Source of the DNA: Balaenoptera acutorostrata
Lineage: Eukaryota > Chordata > Mammalia > Artiodactyla > Balaenopteridae
DNA: 64,000 nt
Assembly: GCF_949987535.1 (NCBI RefSeq)
Contig: NC_080077.1
Location: 39,450,561 to 39,514,560 of the forward strand
Direction of reading: 5' to 3'
Positions 38,841 to 49,168 of the stretch are shown in pieces. The notes beneath the pieces are model-generated. The model worked only from the letters and a program-made list of their open reading frames with translations, searched no databases and was not told the origin of the DNA. Position numbers and translations under genes: made by a program. How positions within the stretch are numbered: position 1 is the stretch's first letter; the number at the start of each line of letters is the position of its first letter.

Positions 38841-39242
38841 GTATGTACATTTCATTCCATATTTATAATGAATAGCATACTTTTTTGCAAATGTGTTCTA
38901 GTGCAAATATTATACTAAAATTTTATTCTTGAACAACTTTTTAAAATAAAACAAATGTAACATATGTTTATCTATACTACCTGTTCCTAGAAAAAAAACC
39001 TATTTACAAAGTGAAACCGCTGAGAAATTTATATAGTTCAGAAGAAACAAATGACTATTTTTCGCTGATTACTATAGAACACAGGCATTCTGTCAGAAGA
39101 AAAGCTGCCCACACTCTTCTATTTTTTGGGGGCTCCTGAGTCAGATGAACATTTCTGAGGGCCATAGCAGGCAGCAGTTTTTTAAAAGAAAACACAGCAA
39201 TGATTTTCAAAACAGTTAAAATTTTGATTCATATGTCTCCCA

Positions 39243-39590
39243 ACTGTATTGGTGTTATGGGGCTGCTGTAATAAAATACCAGAAACTAGGTGGCTAAAAA
39301 CAACAGAAATTTATTCTCTCACAGTTCTGGAAACTAGACATTCGAAATCAAAGTGTCAGCAGGGCATGTTTCCCTTGTAAGGTGTAGGGAAGAATCCTTC
39401 CTTGCCTCTTTTGGCTTCTGGTGTTTGTGAGCAGTCCTTGGTGTTCCTAGGCTTGAAGAGGCATCTCTCTAATCTCAGCCTCTGTCATCACATGAACCTC
39501 TTCTCCCATTGTCTTTATCTCTGTATCTTTTCTCTTCTTTAAGGACACCAGTCCTACTGGATTAAGGATCCTCTCTACCCCCATATAACC
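39243..39590 (+). repeat. Interspersed repeat, family not assigned (copy 2)
   Basis: 'attggtgttatggggctgctgtaataaaataccagaaactaggtggct' begins it; 'aggacaccagtcctactggatta' lies near its end. Same family as 34968-35440. Confidence 0.75.
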
Positions 39591-39599
39591 ACACCTTAA

Positions 39600-40035
39600 C
39601 TATTATAGCTTAAAACAACAAAAATTGATTTTTTCACAGTTCTAGAGGATGGAAGTCCAAAGTCAAGATAGAAGCAGAGCCACACTCCCTTTGAAACCTG
39701 TAGAGGACAATGTTTCCTTATCTCTTCTAGCTTCTGGTGTTTGTCAGCAGTCCTTGGTGTTCCTTGGCTTGTAGTTGGCTCACTCCAACCTCTGCCTCCA
39801 TCATTACACAGCCATCTTCTCTGGTGTGTCTCTATCTGTGTCTTTTTTCTTCTTCTTATAAGGACACCAGTCAGATTGGATTAAGGGCCCACCCTACTCC
39901 AGTATGGCCTCATTTTACCTTAACTAATCACATCTGCAAATAATCCTATTTCCAAATAAGGTCACATTCTGAGTTATTTTCTATTAGGACTTCAAATATT
40001 TTTTTGTGGCACACAATTCAAGCCATAACACGGTC
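39600..40035 (+). repeat. Interspersed repeat, family not assigned (copy 3, adjoining copy 2)
   Basis: 'tatagcttaaaacaacaaaaattgattttttcacagttctagaggatgg' begins it; 'ggacaccagtcagattgg', 'cctatttccaaataaggtcacattc' and 'cacacaattcaagccataaca' follow. It lacks the first bases of copy 2, so the pair is a head-to-tail near-duplication. Confidence 0.75.
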
Positions 40036-40402
40036 TAAATTTCTGAATCACAATTACATATATTTAAGAAAAACTCTTCCAACTCCTATCATCAAGTCAT
40101 TTATCTTATGTGGACATTAGGACTATTCTCCACAACAATAATCTTGAGAAAAACAGAAAATTCAGGTTGAAATCCATTAGCAGTAGCAATAACTTAGTGA
40201 CAGACAAGTACATATCATGATTTTAACTACTGTGTGTTTAGTAGTCCAGTACTGACAAGCCAGTAGGAAACTAAAATAATTTTTACTAAAATTCTGCTTT
40301 TTCAAATTATGGTAAATGAAATAAAATATGTCCAAAAATGAATTTGTGCTCTAGTTTATTTTTTCAGATTTAAAAATTTCTATCTTTTGTTTTCCCCTTC
40401 AG

Positions 40403-40432
40403 AGTCACAAGTTAAAAAGGAAGCAAAACCAG
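40403..40432 (+). CDS. TRDN: TRDN exon, 30 bp: ESQVKKEAKP
   Basis: Pyrimidine tract TTTTGTTTTCCCCTTCAG ends at 40402, donor GTAACA starts at 40433. It encodes (E)SQVKKEAKP and a final G. Human has PQIKKEAKP. It is the sister of the exon at 38811. Without splicing, the frame runs on into the intron to a stop at 40614, but that extension has no triadin-like character. Confidence 0.93.
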
Positions 40433-41551
40433 GTAACAATATTTTTATTCTTAGTTACAGAGCTAATGTTGCTGTTATTTTAGTACTAAAAAAGGCTTAC
40501 TACCCACCAATGGGGAGTTACACAGAGTCTCCCAGATCCTCATTATTTTCCCTACTCCATTGCCCAATATGGTTTCACAGTACTGGATTAGGTGAGAATG
40601 GGGATATTCCATAGGCAAAAACATCTAGAATATGGCTTTAAATGAACCTCAGCAGAGACTCCAGGTTTCAGGAGACATTTCCTGTAGTTCTTCAAAGCCT
40701 AGTATAATCATGTTTAATCTGTGGGTTTATTTTTGATAACACACCAGAGTTATAAAATCATGAAATCATAGGCTACTGCGATTCGAAGGGAAAGAGGACA
40801 AGAACTTACCAAGCATCTGCTAGAGCTGAGGAATAGCGTAAGATTCCATTTTCATCCCATCACTAGGAGAGACATGCAACATGACAATTATTACCCATAT
40901 TTCATATCTGTGGAAACAGTTCAATTGTTCAATTGTTCACAGTTCAGAGATTGTCCCAGACTAACAATCATTTTATTAAGAGGCAACATTGATCTAAAAT
41001 AAGGGCAATCTTTCCAAGTTTACACTGCTATTTAATGTGTAAGTCCTAGTTCTGGTACCAACTAGTTACTCACCTGAGGCAAGTCAACAAAACCCTCAGG
41101 CTCTATGGATGCTATTTCTTCATTATAAAAAATTATGTAGCAGGATTCTTAAATAAAAACAAATTCAAGAATCCAAGTCTAGATGTATATACAATACTAT
41201 CTTATTCCTTTAATTCTTACCAGAGCTTACCTGACAACTGATCATAAGCTTGAGTCTAGTTTTTCTTGTAAATAATGTGTCTTTTTAATGTATCAAGGCT
41301 TAAAAATGCCTAACTACTATCTTATTATTTATTTTCCTGAGTACATTTATTTGCTGCAGATGAGTATGTGTTACCAGATATGAACACTTTGCATTTTACC
41401 TCTTTTTTTTTTTTAATCAGAAACCCAATACCATTTAAAACTTCTATTTAGGCCTAGTAATATTTAAAACTTTCATTTATTATTATTAAATGCAACAATT
41501 TTGCAGGTGATTTAATTGAAATTTTTATAATTATGAATGTTTATTTTCTAG
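40433..41551 (+). other. TRDN intron (1.12 kb)
   Basis: Contains diverged MIR-like sequence at about 40800-40990 and 41040-41150. No other feature was recognised. Confidence 0.7.
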
Positions 41552-41578
41552 CTTCATCCGAAAAAGCTCAAATACACA
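41552..41578 (+). CDS. TRDN: TRDN exon, 27 bp: ASSEKAQIH
   Basis: Acceptor TTTTCTAG ends at 41551, donor GTATGT starts at 41579. G plus CT gives Ala, then SSEKAQIH, and the final A opens Lys. Human reads AISEKVQIHK. It lies 385 bp before the next exon. Confidence 0.92.
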
Positions 41579-41962
41579 GTATGTATCTTAATTTTATCTA
41601 TAAAGTTGATATAGAATTTTTACAAAAAACTTAAATATCTTTAATAATATATATTTGCAATCTATGCCTCAGTATTTATACTTTATTACAGGCTATGCTT
41701 TGGAAATTATAGGTGCTTAAATGTAAATAAGAATTCTTTGTATATTGTTTTCATGCAACCAAAACCTTTAAGTTTTTTATTTAAACTACATGAAATGAAA
41801 TGAAAATTAAGGAACGGTTTTTCTCCATGAACACATTTGTAAAAATCTGTCAATTTCTTTCTACTAAACAAAACACTGGACCATGTCACAGAGAAAATAC
41901 GCCATATGTTAATTTATAAAGCTTCTAAATATATGAAAAGATTTTCTTTTTGTTATTTTCAG
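41579..41962 (+). other. TRDN intron (384 bp)
   Basis: Short AT-rich intron with a T-rich acceptor tract. No other feature. Confidence 0.8.
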
Positions 41963-42010
41963 AACAAGACATAGTGAAACCAGAAAAGACTGTTTCTCAT
42001 GGTAAACCAG
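41963..42010 (+). CDS. TRDN: TRDN exon, 48 bp: KQDIVKPEKTVSHGKP
   Basis: Acceptor TTATTTTCAG ends at 41962, donor GTATTT starts at 42011. The peptide QDIVKPEKTVSHGKP matches human triadin exactly as I recall it. A second donor, GTAAAC at 42002, would give a 39-bp exon in the same phase and drop GKP. I chose the longer form because GKP is present in human triadin. Confidence 0.93.
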
Positions 42011-43678
42011 GTATTTTGCAGGTGTTACTTGTACAATAGTATCAAATTGTCTCTCAATGTTCTAGTTTTAACAGGATGATGAGCTTAGAGTCAAATCTAA
42101 AGTTATTAAGGATGATTCATAGTTCATGCTGAGAACTTGACCCGCCAGATATAACTACATAGCTCGTGATCCTTCCCATCAGAGACTTAGCTTAGCACAA
42201 AGACCATCTTTGCCAGCATTCAGATGAATGGTCTCTATATTTCATTTTGTTTTGATCTGTTTGGGGCAAGACATCACTAGAAAACTTGTAATTCAGAATG
42301 GCTCATTCAAACATGATCATCTTGAATTCCAAAAATCCCAAGAAAAGGAAATCAATATTTCCTCCTGCTTCCCTTCATCCTTCCTTCTTCCCTTCATCTT
42401 CTTATTCCTGGTCCTACATTTTGTAGAAAGTAGAGGTAAGCCAATGGGCTTTGCTCATAAGGAGAAATAGAGAAATTACCAAGACTAGCTTAATAATTAG
42501 TTTTTATTTAAGAATAGAAACTTTATTTAAATTTTAATTTGAGCCAATTAAATATGGATTTAAATTTGAGGTTGTGTCAAGCCCCAGTTGTTCTGTAGAA
42601 TATTGTCCTGTATTGTTTCCCTGATGTTGTGAATATAGTTAGGCCAGAATCTTTACAAAGGTAAAAGCATACTTTCTTTAAACGTATCTTAGGAAGCTTT
42701 TTGCTTATATTTTTAAAATTTTACTTTAGACAATCTGTTTTCAATGGATTTGAGTCAGTTTGATTTTACTTGTTTATGCTTTAAAGACTATGAGACACCA
42801 ACAACAGAAACCATAGAAATAAATAAAGCAGAACCAGACTATGGGGAGGTGAGAAAAGCAGTCTGTATTGACATAAGCAAAACTTTAGAAACAACTCCTG
42901 ATATAATGAATAGTAAACCCTGTTACTTTCTTTTCTGTCCTAAATATCAACCATTTTTGAGGTGAAATACTGAGAGGAGAGAGTTTAGTCTCCGAGTGTA
43001 TAACAAAGGCATTGCCCTCTAGCCACATCTTTCTTTTATTTCAGTGATCACATTCATACTCTAAATTCTGTTTCCCAGTGAAACTTTCTAATTAGGATAT
43101 TTGACTAACTGATTCATTCTCACTGCTGAATACTTGAAAAGTTTAATTTTATATAGAATAATTTTACTAATCCCTCTACTTTGACCCAAATCTATTTGAC
43201 TATGTCTACAAAAACATACAACACAGAAGACATCCCATAAATGCACCACCTTTGCCCTTCCCCAGCTTTGCGACATAAAAACTTGGGTTCCCAGGCTAAT
43301 CCTGGGTTCTCAGGGAGGTATCTTGCTCAAGAAAGATAAAAAATTGTTTCTTCCTATTCTTATTCAATAATGAAAAGGGAATACATGTTTTATGTGTACT
43401 TCAGTGTAGATAAATACAGTGAAATACAGTGAAGGCAAAGGATAGAGTATACTTTTGTTAGGGGTTAGGGGACCATTTGAATTAGGAAAACTTTTATGGC
43501 AAGAAAGCTGCAAAGGACAAAAGATATCACTTGCTGTTTTACTGAGAAAACAGCTAAGTTTGTCTCAGTATTGGTGTTATTTCAAAGGAAATACAAAATA
43601 TCAAGGTTGAAATGTGTCACTGTTTTGTACTGATACATTTAAATTTTCCACTTGTGTTAATATTTTTTCTTATCACAG
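42011..43678 (+). other. TRDN intron (1.67 kb)
   Basis: Contains a candidate 9-nt micro-exon (42427-42435) behind a long pyrimidine tract, and an open, charged reading frame at about 42787-42963 discussed in findings. No repeat was recognised. Confidence 0.75.
42427..42435 (+). CDS. Candidate unannotated TRDN micro-exon, 9 nt (would add Glu-Ser-Arg)
   Basis: About 65 bases rich in C and T (42360-42424) end in TTTTGTAG. Then comes AAAGTAGAG and a near-consensus donor GTAAGC at 42436. Length and phase fit the TRDN array: the G of the exon ending at 42010 would make Glu, followed by Ser, Arg and a G that opens Asp of the next exon. There is no transcript evidence, and human triadin, as I recall it, lacks these residues. 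It could be a chance CT-rich repeat with a nearby donor. Confidence 0.35.
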
Positions 43679-43726
43679 ATGAAAAAGTTGTCAAGCAGGC
43701 AAAAGCTATCACAATAGAAAAAACAG
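43679..43726 (+). CDS. TRDN: TRDN exon, 48 bp: DEKVVKQAKAITIEKT
   Basis: Acceptor TTATCACAG ends at 43678, donor GTAAAT starts at 43727. It encodes (D)EKVVKQAKAITIEKT and a final G. Human reads EEKVLKQVKAVTIEKT. The end of the peptide (EKT) and the following KPKPT exon are echoed by the pair at 47021 and 49148. Confidence 0.93.
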
Positions 43727-44975
43727 GTAAATGTGCTATTTTAGATTTTTCTTCTATGTATCAGTTTTATGTTATGTTGGCACACACCCACACGTGCACA
43801 AACACAGACACACACCTTTACTGAAGTATGTGCACTCTTAGTGCCATAAAGTCTAAGATTCTTGATTCTTGTAAATAACTAAAAGTTATACTCAGTAAAA
43901 ATTAACAGTGGAAAACTAGAGTGACATACTTTATTTTTTTAAAGTATGATTGACCTAAGCTTACAGATAATTCACAAGGAAATTTATGTCATGCATTGAT
44001 TATCATGTACTATTTTTAGGTGTTTAATCTCATTTTCAAAACACATTTCCTCAAATTTTAAAATCACAGAAATCTGAAACGGTCTGCTGTTCATGTATTA
44101 GATGGAATAATTTCCATTCATGAGAGCTCCGCAGAGACTTATATGACTATGTAACTTTTTAAAATCTGCCTTGAAGAATGATCAACAGAACATATAATAT
44201 CAAAGCAAAAATATCAAACCATCATTTCATGTGAGAAAAAAAAGGAGTGTACACACTCTTGAAATTCTGAAGTTCTTTCCTAAAAGGATGAACAAAATTA
44301 AGTCTCCATCTCAACTGACATCTTGAAACACTGTATCTCCTCCATTTGATCCCAAGATGGAAATCCTACCTACCTCCGCCATGAATGGAGTCCCATTTCT
44401 TACTAAAAATCATTCCAAAGGAAAAGGCCTGTGAAGTAATTTCTTTCTTTTAACTGAGATAATCATGATAGTCGGGATTTGAATACAGTTCTCAGAGGAA
44501 AATATAATAGATTTCAGGAGATAACTAATTATTTATAGAAATTATAGACTATATTTCATGAGTAAGAAACCCTATTTTCACATTACCCCATACAACCGTT
44601 GTACTCTACTCCAGTCATTGCCTAAGCTCATAATTTTAGTTAACATTCCTCTAATTTGCACCCTAAAGTGTTAAGCATCTCACTTAGTTATATGGGAATT
44701 TGGAGATTATGAAGAAACTAGCGCAATGTATTTGTGTCCCAAATATATATTGTTTCAAATTTTACATAAAATTTTGTGCATCTTAGGTTTTCAATAAGCA
44801 GTGTGTTTAATGTATTTGCTGACAGTGAAAAAATAGTGTTCAGAGAGAATGGATTAAGCTTAAGATAAGATGAGAACTTAAAATGAAGAAGGAATAAATA
44901 CAAATGCTAAAGAGTTATTTTTTTTCCATGGTTTGTATTCATCATATGCCATTTGCTTTCTTTCATTCTCCACAG
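43727..44975 (+). other. TRDN intron (1.25 kb)
   Basis: Contains a short CA-rich stretch (43781-43817). Otherwise AT-rich with nothing recognisable. Confidence 0.8.
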
Positions 44976-44993
44976 TCAAACCCAAACCAACAA
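44976..44993 (+). CDS. TRDN: TRDN micro-exon, 18 bp: VKPKPT
   Basis: Strong tract CTTTCTTTCATTCTCCACAG ends at 44975; donor GTAAGA starts at 44994. G plus TC gives Val, then KPKPT, and a final A opens Lys. Human has AKPKPTK. It is the shortest firmly supported exon here. It resembles the 21-bp exon at 49148 and the pseudo-exon at 21649. Confidence 0.93.
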
Positions 44994-47020
44994 GTAAGAG
45001 ATGAAAATAAAATCTGGAAAGTATCGCTTGGCCATTTTAACTTTAACAATTTGCTCAGTTTTTTTTCCCAATTGTTATTTTTAGCATTGCCCAAGGCTAA
45101 AGTACCTCTATAGGTGATAAATGAACGTTATTGCTACAGCTTTGATTTAACATCTTTATCTTTCACTACTAATTAATAATTCAGTATAATTATACAGAAG
45201 AAATCTTTGGAAGTTGTAACACTATTATTAATACTAAAAGAGTGAGTCCATACAGGCTATAAAATAACACTAAGAAGTTAGGGTAAATGGGCAATCTTTT
45301 AAACATACATAATGAATAACAAAGGAAAATGAAATGATATACAATTTTTGGTGTTATGAACCACATACTGTTTTTAATTTGTTTCCTATAAGCAGCATTA
45401 ATTATATGGTAGGTAGTTTTTGGTATTAATGTTATTCATAATTTTATGAATTATAAACGTTTTGCCATTTGTTTATTAAAATCATGGAATTTTCTCATGA
45501 GTATAGATTTTAAAGATTGTCCATTTTATTGTTCAGGAGTCATACAGATGTTACCAGTGTAGAGAGTTTAAAAGGTGACTGTTGGGCTCAGAAAAGTGTG
45601 AATATTTGCCCATTGTCACAGGTAGTAAATATGTCCAAAACTGTGTCAAAATTGTGATATTGGTTCATACATATATTTGTGAAACAGAGGCTTGGGTGAA
45701 GATATGAGTGGCTTTTGTCAAATAGTCTCTGGTTCATGTATGAAAAATGAATTGACAAGGTCCAAAGATGAATTTGGTGAGACCAGTTAGGAGGTCATAT
45801 TAGTGATTCAGGAGATATGGCAAAATATATGGAGCCTAAAAAGAACATAGTCACCTCTCAGAACCTATTGCATGTATTTTAAATATATATTTTATATTAT
45901 TTTTACTTTAATTTATTATACTTTTGCAGTGTTATTATGACAGTTTAATAATTTGAATATTGGCTTCTTTTATTGTGCATGCTTATTTAACACTAAAATT
46001 TATACAACTTAAGTTCATGGAAGTTCATTCTTGAATGCTATCAATCCCTAATTTACAAATATCCAATTAAATTTTATGACAACATAGATCCCACATCTCC
46101 CCACTTACTTCATTGTTGGTGCAAGATGATGGGGAGGAAATAGTAGTGCTTTCAGAGAATCTCCAAATTCAGGATAAGGGAAGGAAAGGACAGGTAAACC
46201 AGAATAGTTCAGGAGGACTAAACCTGGAAGTGATTAGTAAGAACTAACACTTGGCAGTGATCTGCTGTATTTCCAAATATTCTCAACTCCATTCAAAATA
46301 TCCTACCCTACATAGCTTTATTTGAAATTCCACTTTTGGTGAAAGAGAGAGATCTAAAATTTACTTTAATTCAAATATTTTTCAAAGGGCTGAGAAGAAC
46401 ATCAATTCCACATTTTGATTACAGTTGTCATGTCCTAGATTTACTTGAGATTCATCTGTGAGAGTTCTAACTGAACCTAAAAAGAAAGAGTGTTCCAGAA
46501 AAATGAAAATACAAAGTGTTGCACTTTCTGGAATAAGGCAAGTCTAGGTTACATTTTCAACAAGAAACTAATGACTAGCACCAAATTGCTTCTGACCAGC
46601 ACCAAATTGCTTCTGATGTGGCAAGAAAGGAAGTAGGAGTCAGAAAGGTAAAAAGGGAGCTTGTAAAATGCCAGAGGCAAATGTATTCTGGTTTGAAATA
46701 TCCTCAAAGAATGATTCAACCTTCAGCAAAGAACGAAAAATCCTCTTATTATTATTCTCCTTTTTGTCATATTCTATTTTCTTCTTATACCACATGGCCC
46801 TAAGAGGGCTAGCGCCTTTGAAGTATCTTACAGAATGTCCTGAGAATGAACCTGACCTTGTTTATGATGTGTTTCTATGGCAATATGCTTTCTGTGTTCC
46901 AAGTTACATGCAAATGACTTTGGAGGCATGCTGAGGATCACCTGCAAATATGTAAATACTAAATCGCTTGCTATGCAAACAACCTACAGAATGTCAGTTA
47001 ATTTTGATTTCTCTCTCTAG
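44994..47020 (+). other. TRDN intron (2.03 kb)
   Basis: AT-rich. A short direct duplication of about 20 bp containing ACCAAATTGCTTCTG lies at 46576-46616. The open frames at 46618-46934 look like chance. No transposon was recognised. Confidence 0.75.
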
Positions 47021-47065
47021 AAAAAGCTGAACATCAAGAAAAAGAATCTCCATCTATAAAAACAG
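47021..47065 (+). CDS. TRDN: TRDN exon, 45 bp: KKAEHQEKESPSIKT
   Basis: Acceptor TCTCTCTCTAG ends at 47020, donor GTGTTT starts at 47066. It encodes (K)KAEHQEKESPSIKT and a final G. Human reads KKAEHREREPPSIKT. The donor is weak (GTGTTT), a feature that may favour regulated skipping. Confidence 0.93.
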
Positions 47066-49147
47066 GTGTTTTTGCCTTTCTGGTTTATATTCTTTCCTAA
47101 TTCACTATTTTTATTAAATTTGAAAATTAAAGCAAAACATATAAGTACCTTTCATTTTATTTCCTGGTAATTTTTAGTCTTGTGGTTTTGTGGTAGAATC
47201 TAGTTTATCTGATATAAGGGCTGTGGTAGTGCTGGTAAACATTTTGCTAGATATTATAACCAATATATATGGATTGCTAAACATTCTATTATAATACAGC
47301 AGTATTAACAAAATAGTATTTGCCTTCACGGTTCATAAGTCCCTTCCAAAATATTCAGTATTTCACTGATGTCAATATTAATATCATTTATCATACTGGT
47401 AATGTTGATTCACTGTTGATATACTGTAAAATATCCTATCAAATTGCACATATAACATTTCACTGAAAACTAATCACGAATTTCAACTTGGTTTAATTGC
47501 TTAAAATAGAAGTTATCCCATTCTATAATAGCTTAATACTTTTAAATCTATTATTCAATTTTAAAAATATATAATACTTGGCATGGTTCAACACTAAGGC
47601 ATATAGGAGGCTAACTGTAAAAATATCCCTCCCTCTCCTCTTTTTTCCTATTCTACCAGTTCCCATTCCCAAAATATCCAAAAATGTCTGATAGGTAATC
47701 ATTGTTATTTTTTTAATGTCTCCTTCTAGCAGTATATATAAAAGACATATACACATACATATATACAAATTATATATATATATATATATTCCCACTTGTT
47801 TTACACAAATCATGACATACTATAAATAGCTTTTTCCCTAGGTTTTTCTATTTAAGAATGTATTTTTGAAGATTTTTTTATATCAGTACATAAAGCATTT
47901 CTTCATTAATAGTATTCTATTGTACAGTTGTATACAGTTTACTTAACTAGTCTCTGATTGACCTGTGTTTAAGTTATCTAACAAGCTTTCTTTAATGATA
48001 TACAATAATAAATATACCTACCTGTCTAGTTTTGTAAATTTATCTTTGGGATAAAATTAGTAAATTTTTTTAGTGCAATGATATATTCAATGTAATTTTT
48101 TTTTTTTTTTTTTAAATAGAAAGTCTTTATTTATTTATTTATTTATTTATGGCTGTGTTGGGTCTTCGTTTCTGTGCGAGGGCTTTCTCTAGTTGTGGCA
48201 AGTGGGGGCCATCTCTTCATCGCGGTGCGCGGGCTTCCCACTATCACAGCCTCTCTTGTTGCGGAGCACAGGCTCCAGACGCGCAGGCTCAGTAATTGTG
48301 GCTCACGGGCCCAGTTGCTCCGTGGTATGTGGGATCTTCCCAGACCAGGGCTCGAACCCGTGTGCCCTGCATTGGCAGGCAGATTCTCAACCACTGCGCC
48401 ACCAGGGAAGCCCTTCAATGTAATTTTTATAGACATCCCTAATTGTTCTTTAAAAAATTATATTAATTTGTATTCCCACCGTTAATAAATTAGTTAGTTG
48501 ACCTAATTTTGGATGATTCAAATTCTTCGCAATCATGATGAAATGTTGCCTAGTTTTTTTATGAATAGATATTTACGTGTAAAACTGCATAACTAATGCT
48601 TTTAGTTAATAATTTCAGAAGACAAGGTATTTTGGAGAAAGGAATCATGTATTTAGATAGTATAGCTTTGTGTTTTTCACCCACCATTCACTTATCTTTC
48701 CTGAGATGTTATAAAGTCAGCTTCTTTATTCAAAATACTGTATTGGAAGAGTTTAAATAGTTAATATTAATTAATATTAATATGTATTCTGAAAAGACAA
48801 TGGCAGAATATACCTTTTATGCCATTCAGAAACAGTAAGGAGTTCAGATTATCCTGAGCATTCATTTTTCATCAAATGAAATATGAGGCTTTACAGGGAT
48901 AAGAAGAGGCCAAGAAGACCCTATACTTTCAAGCTTTACAACTTCTTTGAGGAATTCATTGGAATATGACTTAAAAATTACTCAAAATGCATTGCCTACT
49001 GCTCATTTTAATATAAGTTTAGCCTTTTCCTATTTTAACTCAAACAAACAGAATTAGGAAATATAAAGGGCTGATATTTTACCTATAGCTAGAAAATGAT
49101 CACTGACTTTTTCTTTTATTTTCTTTCTTTTCTTCTTTACTTTTTAG
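47066..49147 (+). other. TRDN intron (2.08 kb)
   Basis: Contains a (TA)n tract at 47773-47790 and the CHR-type SINE at 48101-48413. The rest is AT-rich without recognisable features. Confidence 0.8.
48101..48413 (-). mobile_element. CHR-type tRNA-derived SINE (cetacean/hippo lineage)
   Basis: On the minus strand the element starts GGGCTTCCCTGGTGGCGCAG and contains box-A and box-B-like tRNA sequences (GGTTCGAGCCCTG). It ends in an (AAAT)n repeat and A-rich tail. The 15-bp TTCAATGTAATTTTT occurs exactly on both sides (48086-48100 and 48414-48428), a clear target-site duplication. Orientation is antisense to TRDN. It is a SINE, not a functional tRNA gene. Confidence 0.95.
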
Positions 49148-49168
49148 ACAAACCAAAACCAACTCCAA
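49148..49168 (+). CDS. TRDN: TRDN micro-exon, 21 bp: DKPKPTP
   Basis: Tract CTTTACTTTTTAG ends at 49147; donor GTAAGT (perfect consensus) starts at 49169. G plus AC gives Asp, then KPKPTP, then an A that opens Lys. Identical in peptide to human DKPKPTP. Duplicate of the exon at 44976. Confidence 0.94.

Larger units (their letters stand above)
38841..40402 (+). other. TRDN intron (1.56 kb)
   Basis: Mostly filled by two consecutive copies of the same interspersed repeat (39243-39590 and 39600-40035). The rest is AT-rich and unremarkable. Confidence 0.8.

Noticed and set aside
41505..41512. AG/GT juxtaposition (TTTTGCAGGTGATT) as a second recursive splice site
   Set aside because: The preceding tract is A-rich and the intron is only 1.1 kb, so recursive splicing is unlikely.
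48181..48436. Three open frames of 76-103 codons
   Set aside because: They are inside the CHR SINE; the tRNA-like part is a SINE head, not a tRNA gene.
48619..48626. 8-nt exon-like AAGACAAG after AATTTCAG and before GTATTT
   Set aside because: It would break the frame and the pyrimidine tract is weak.
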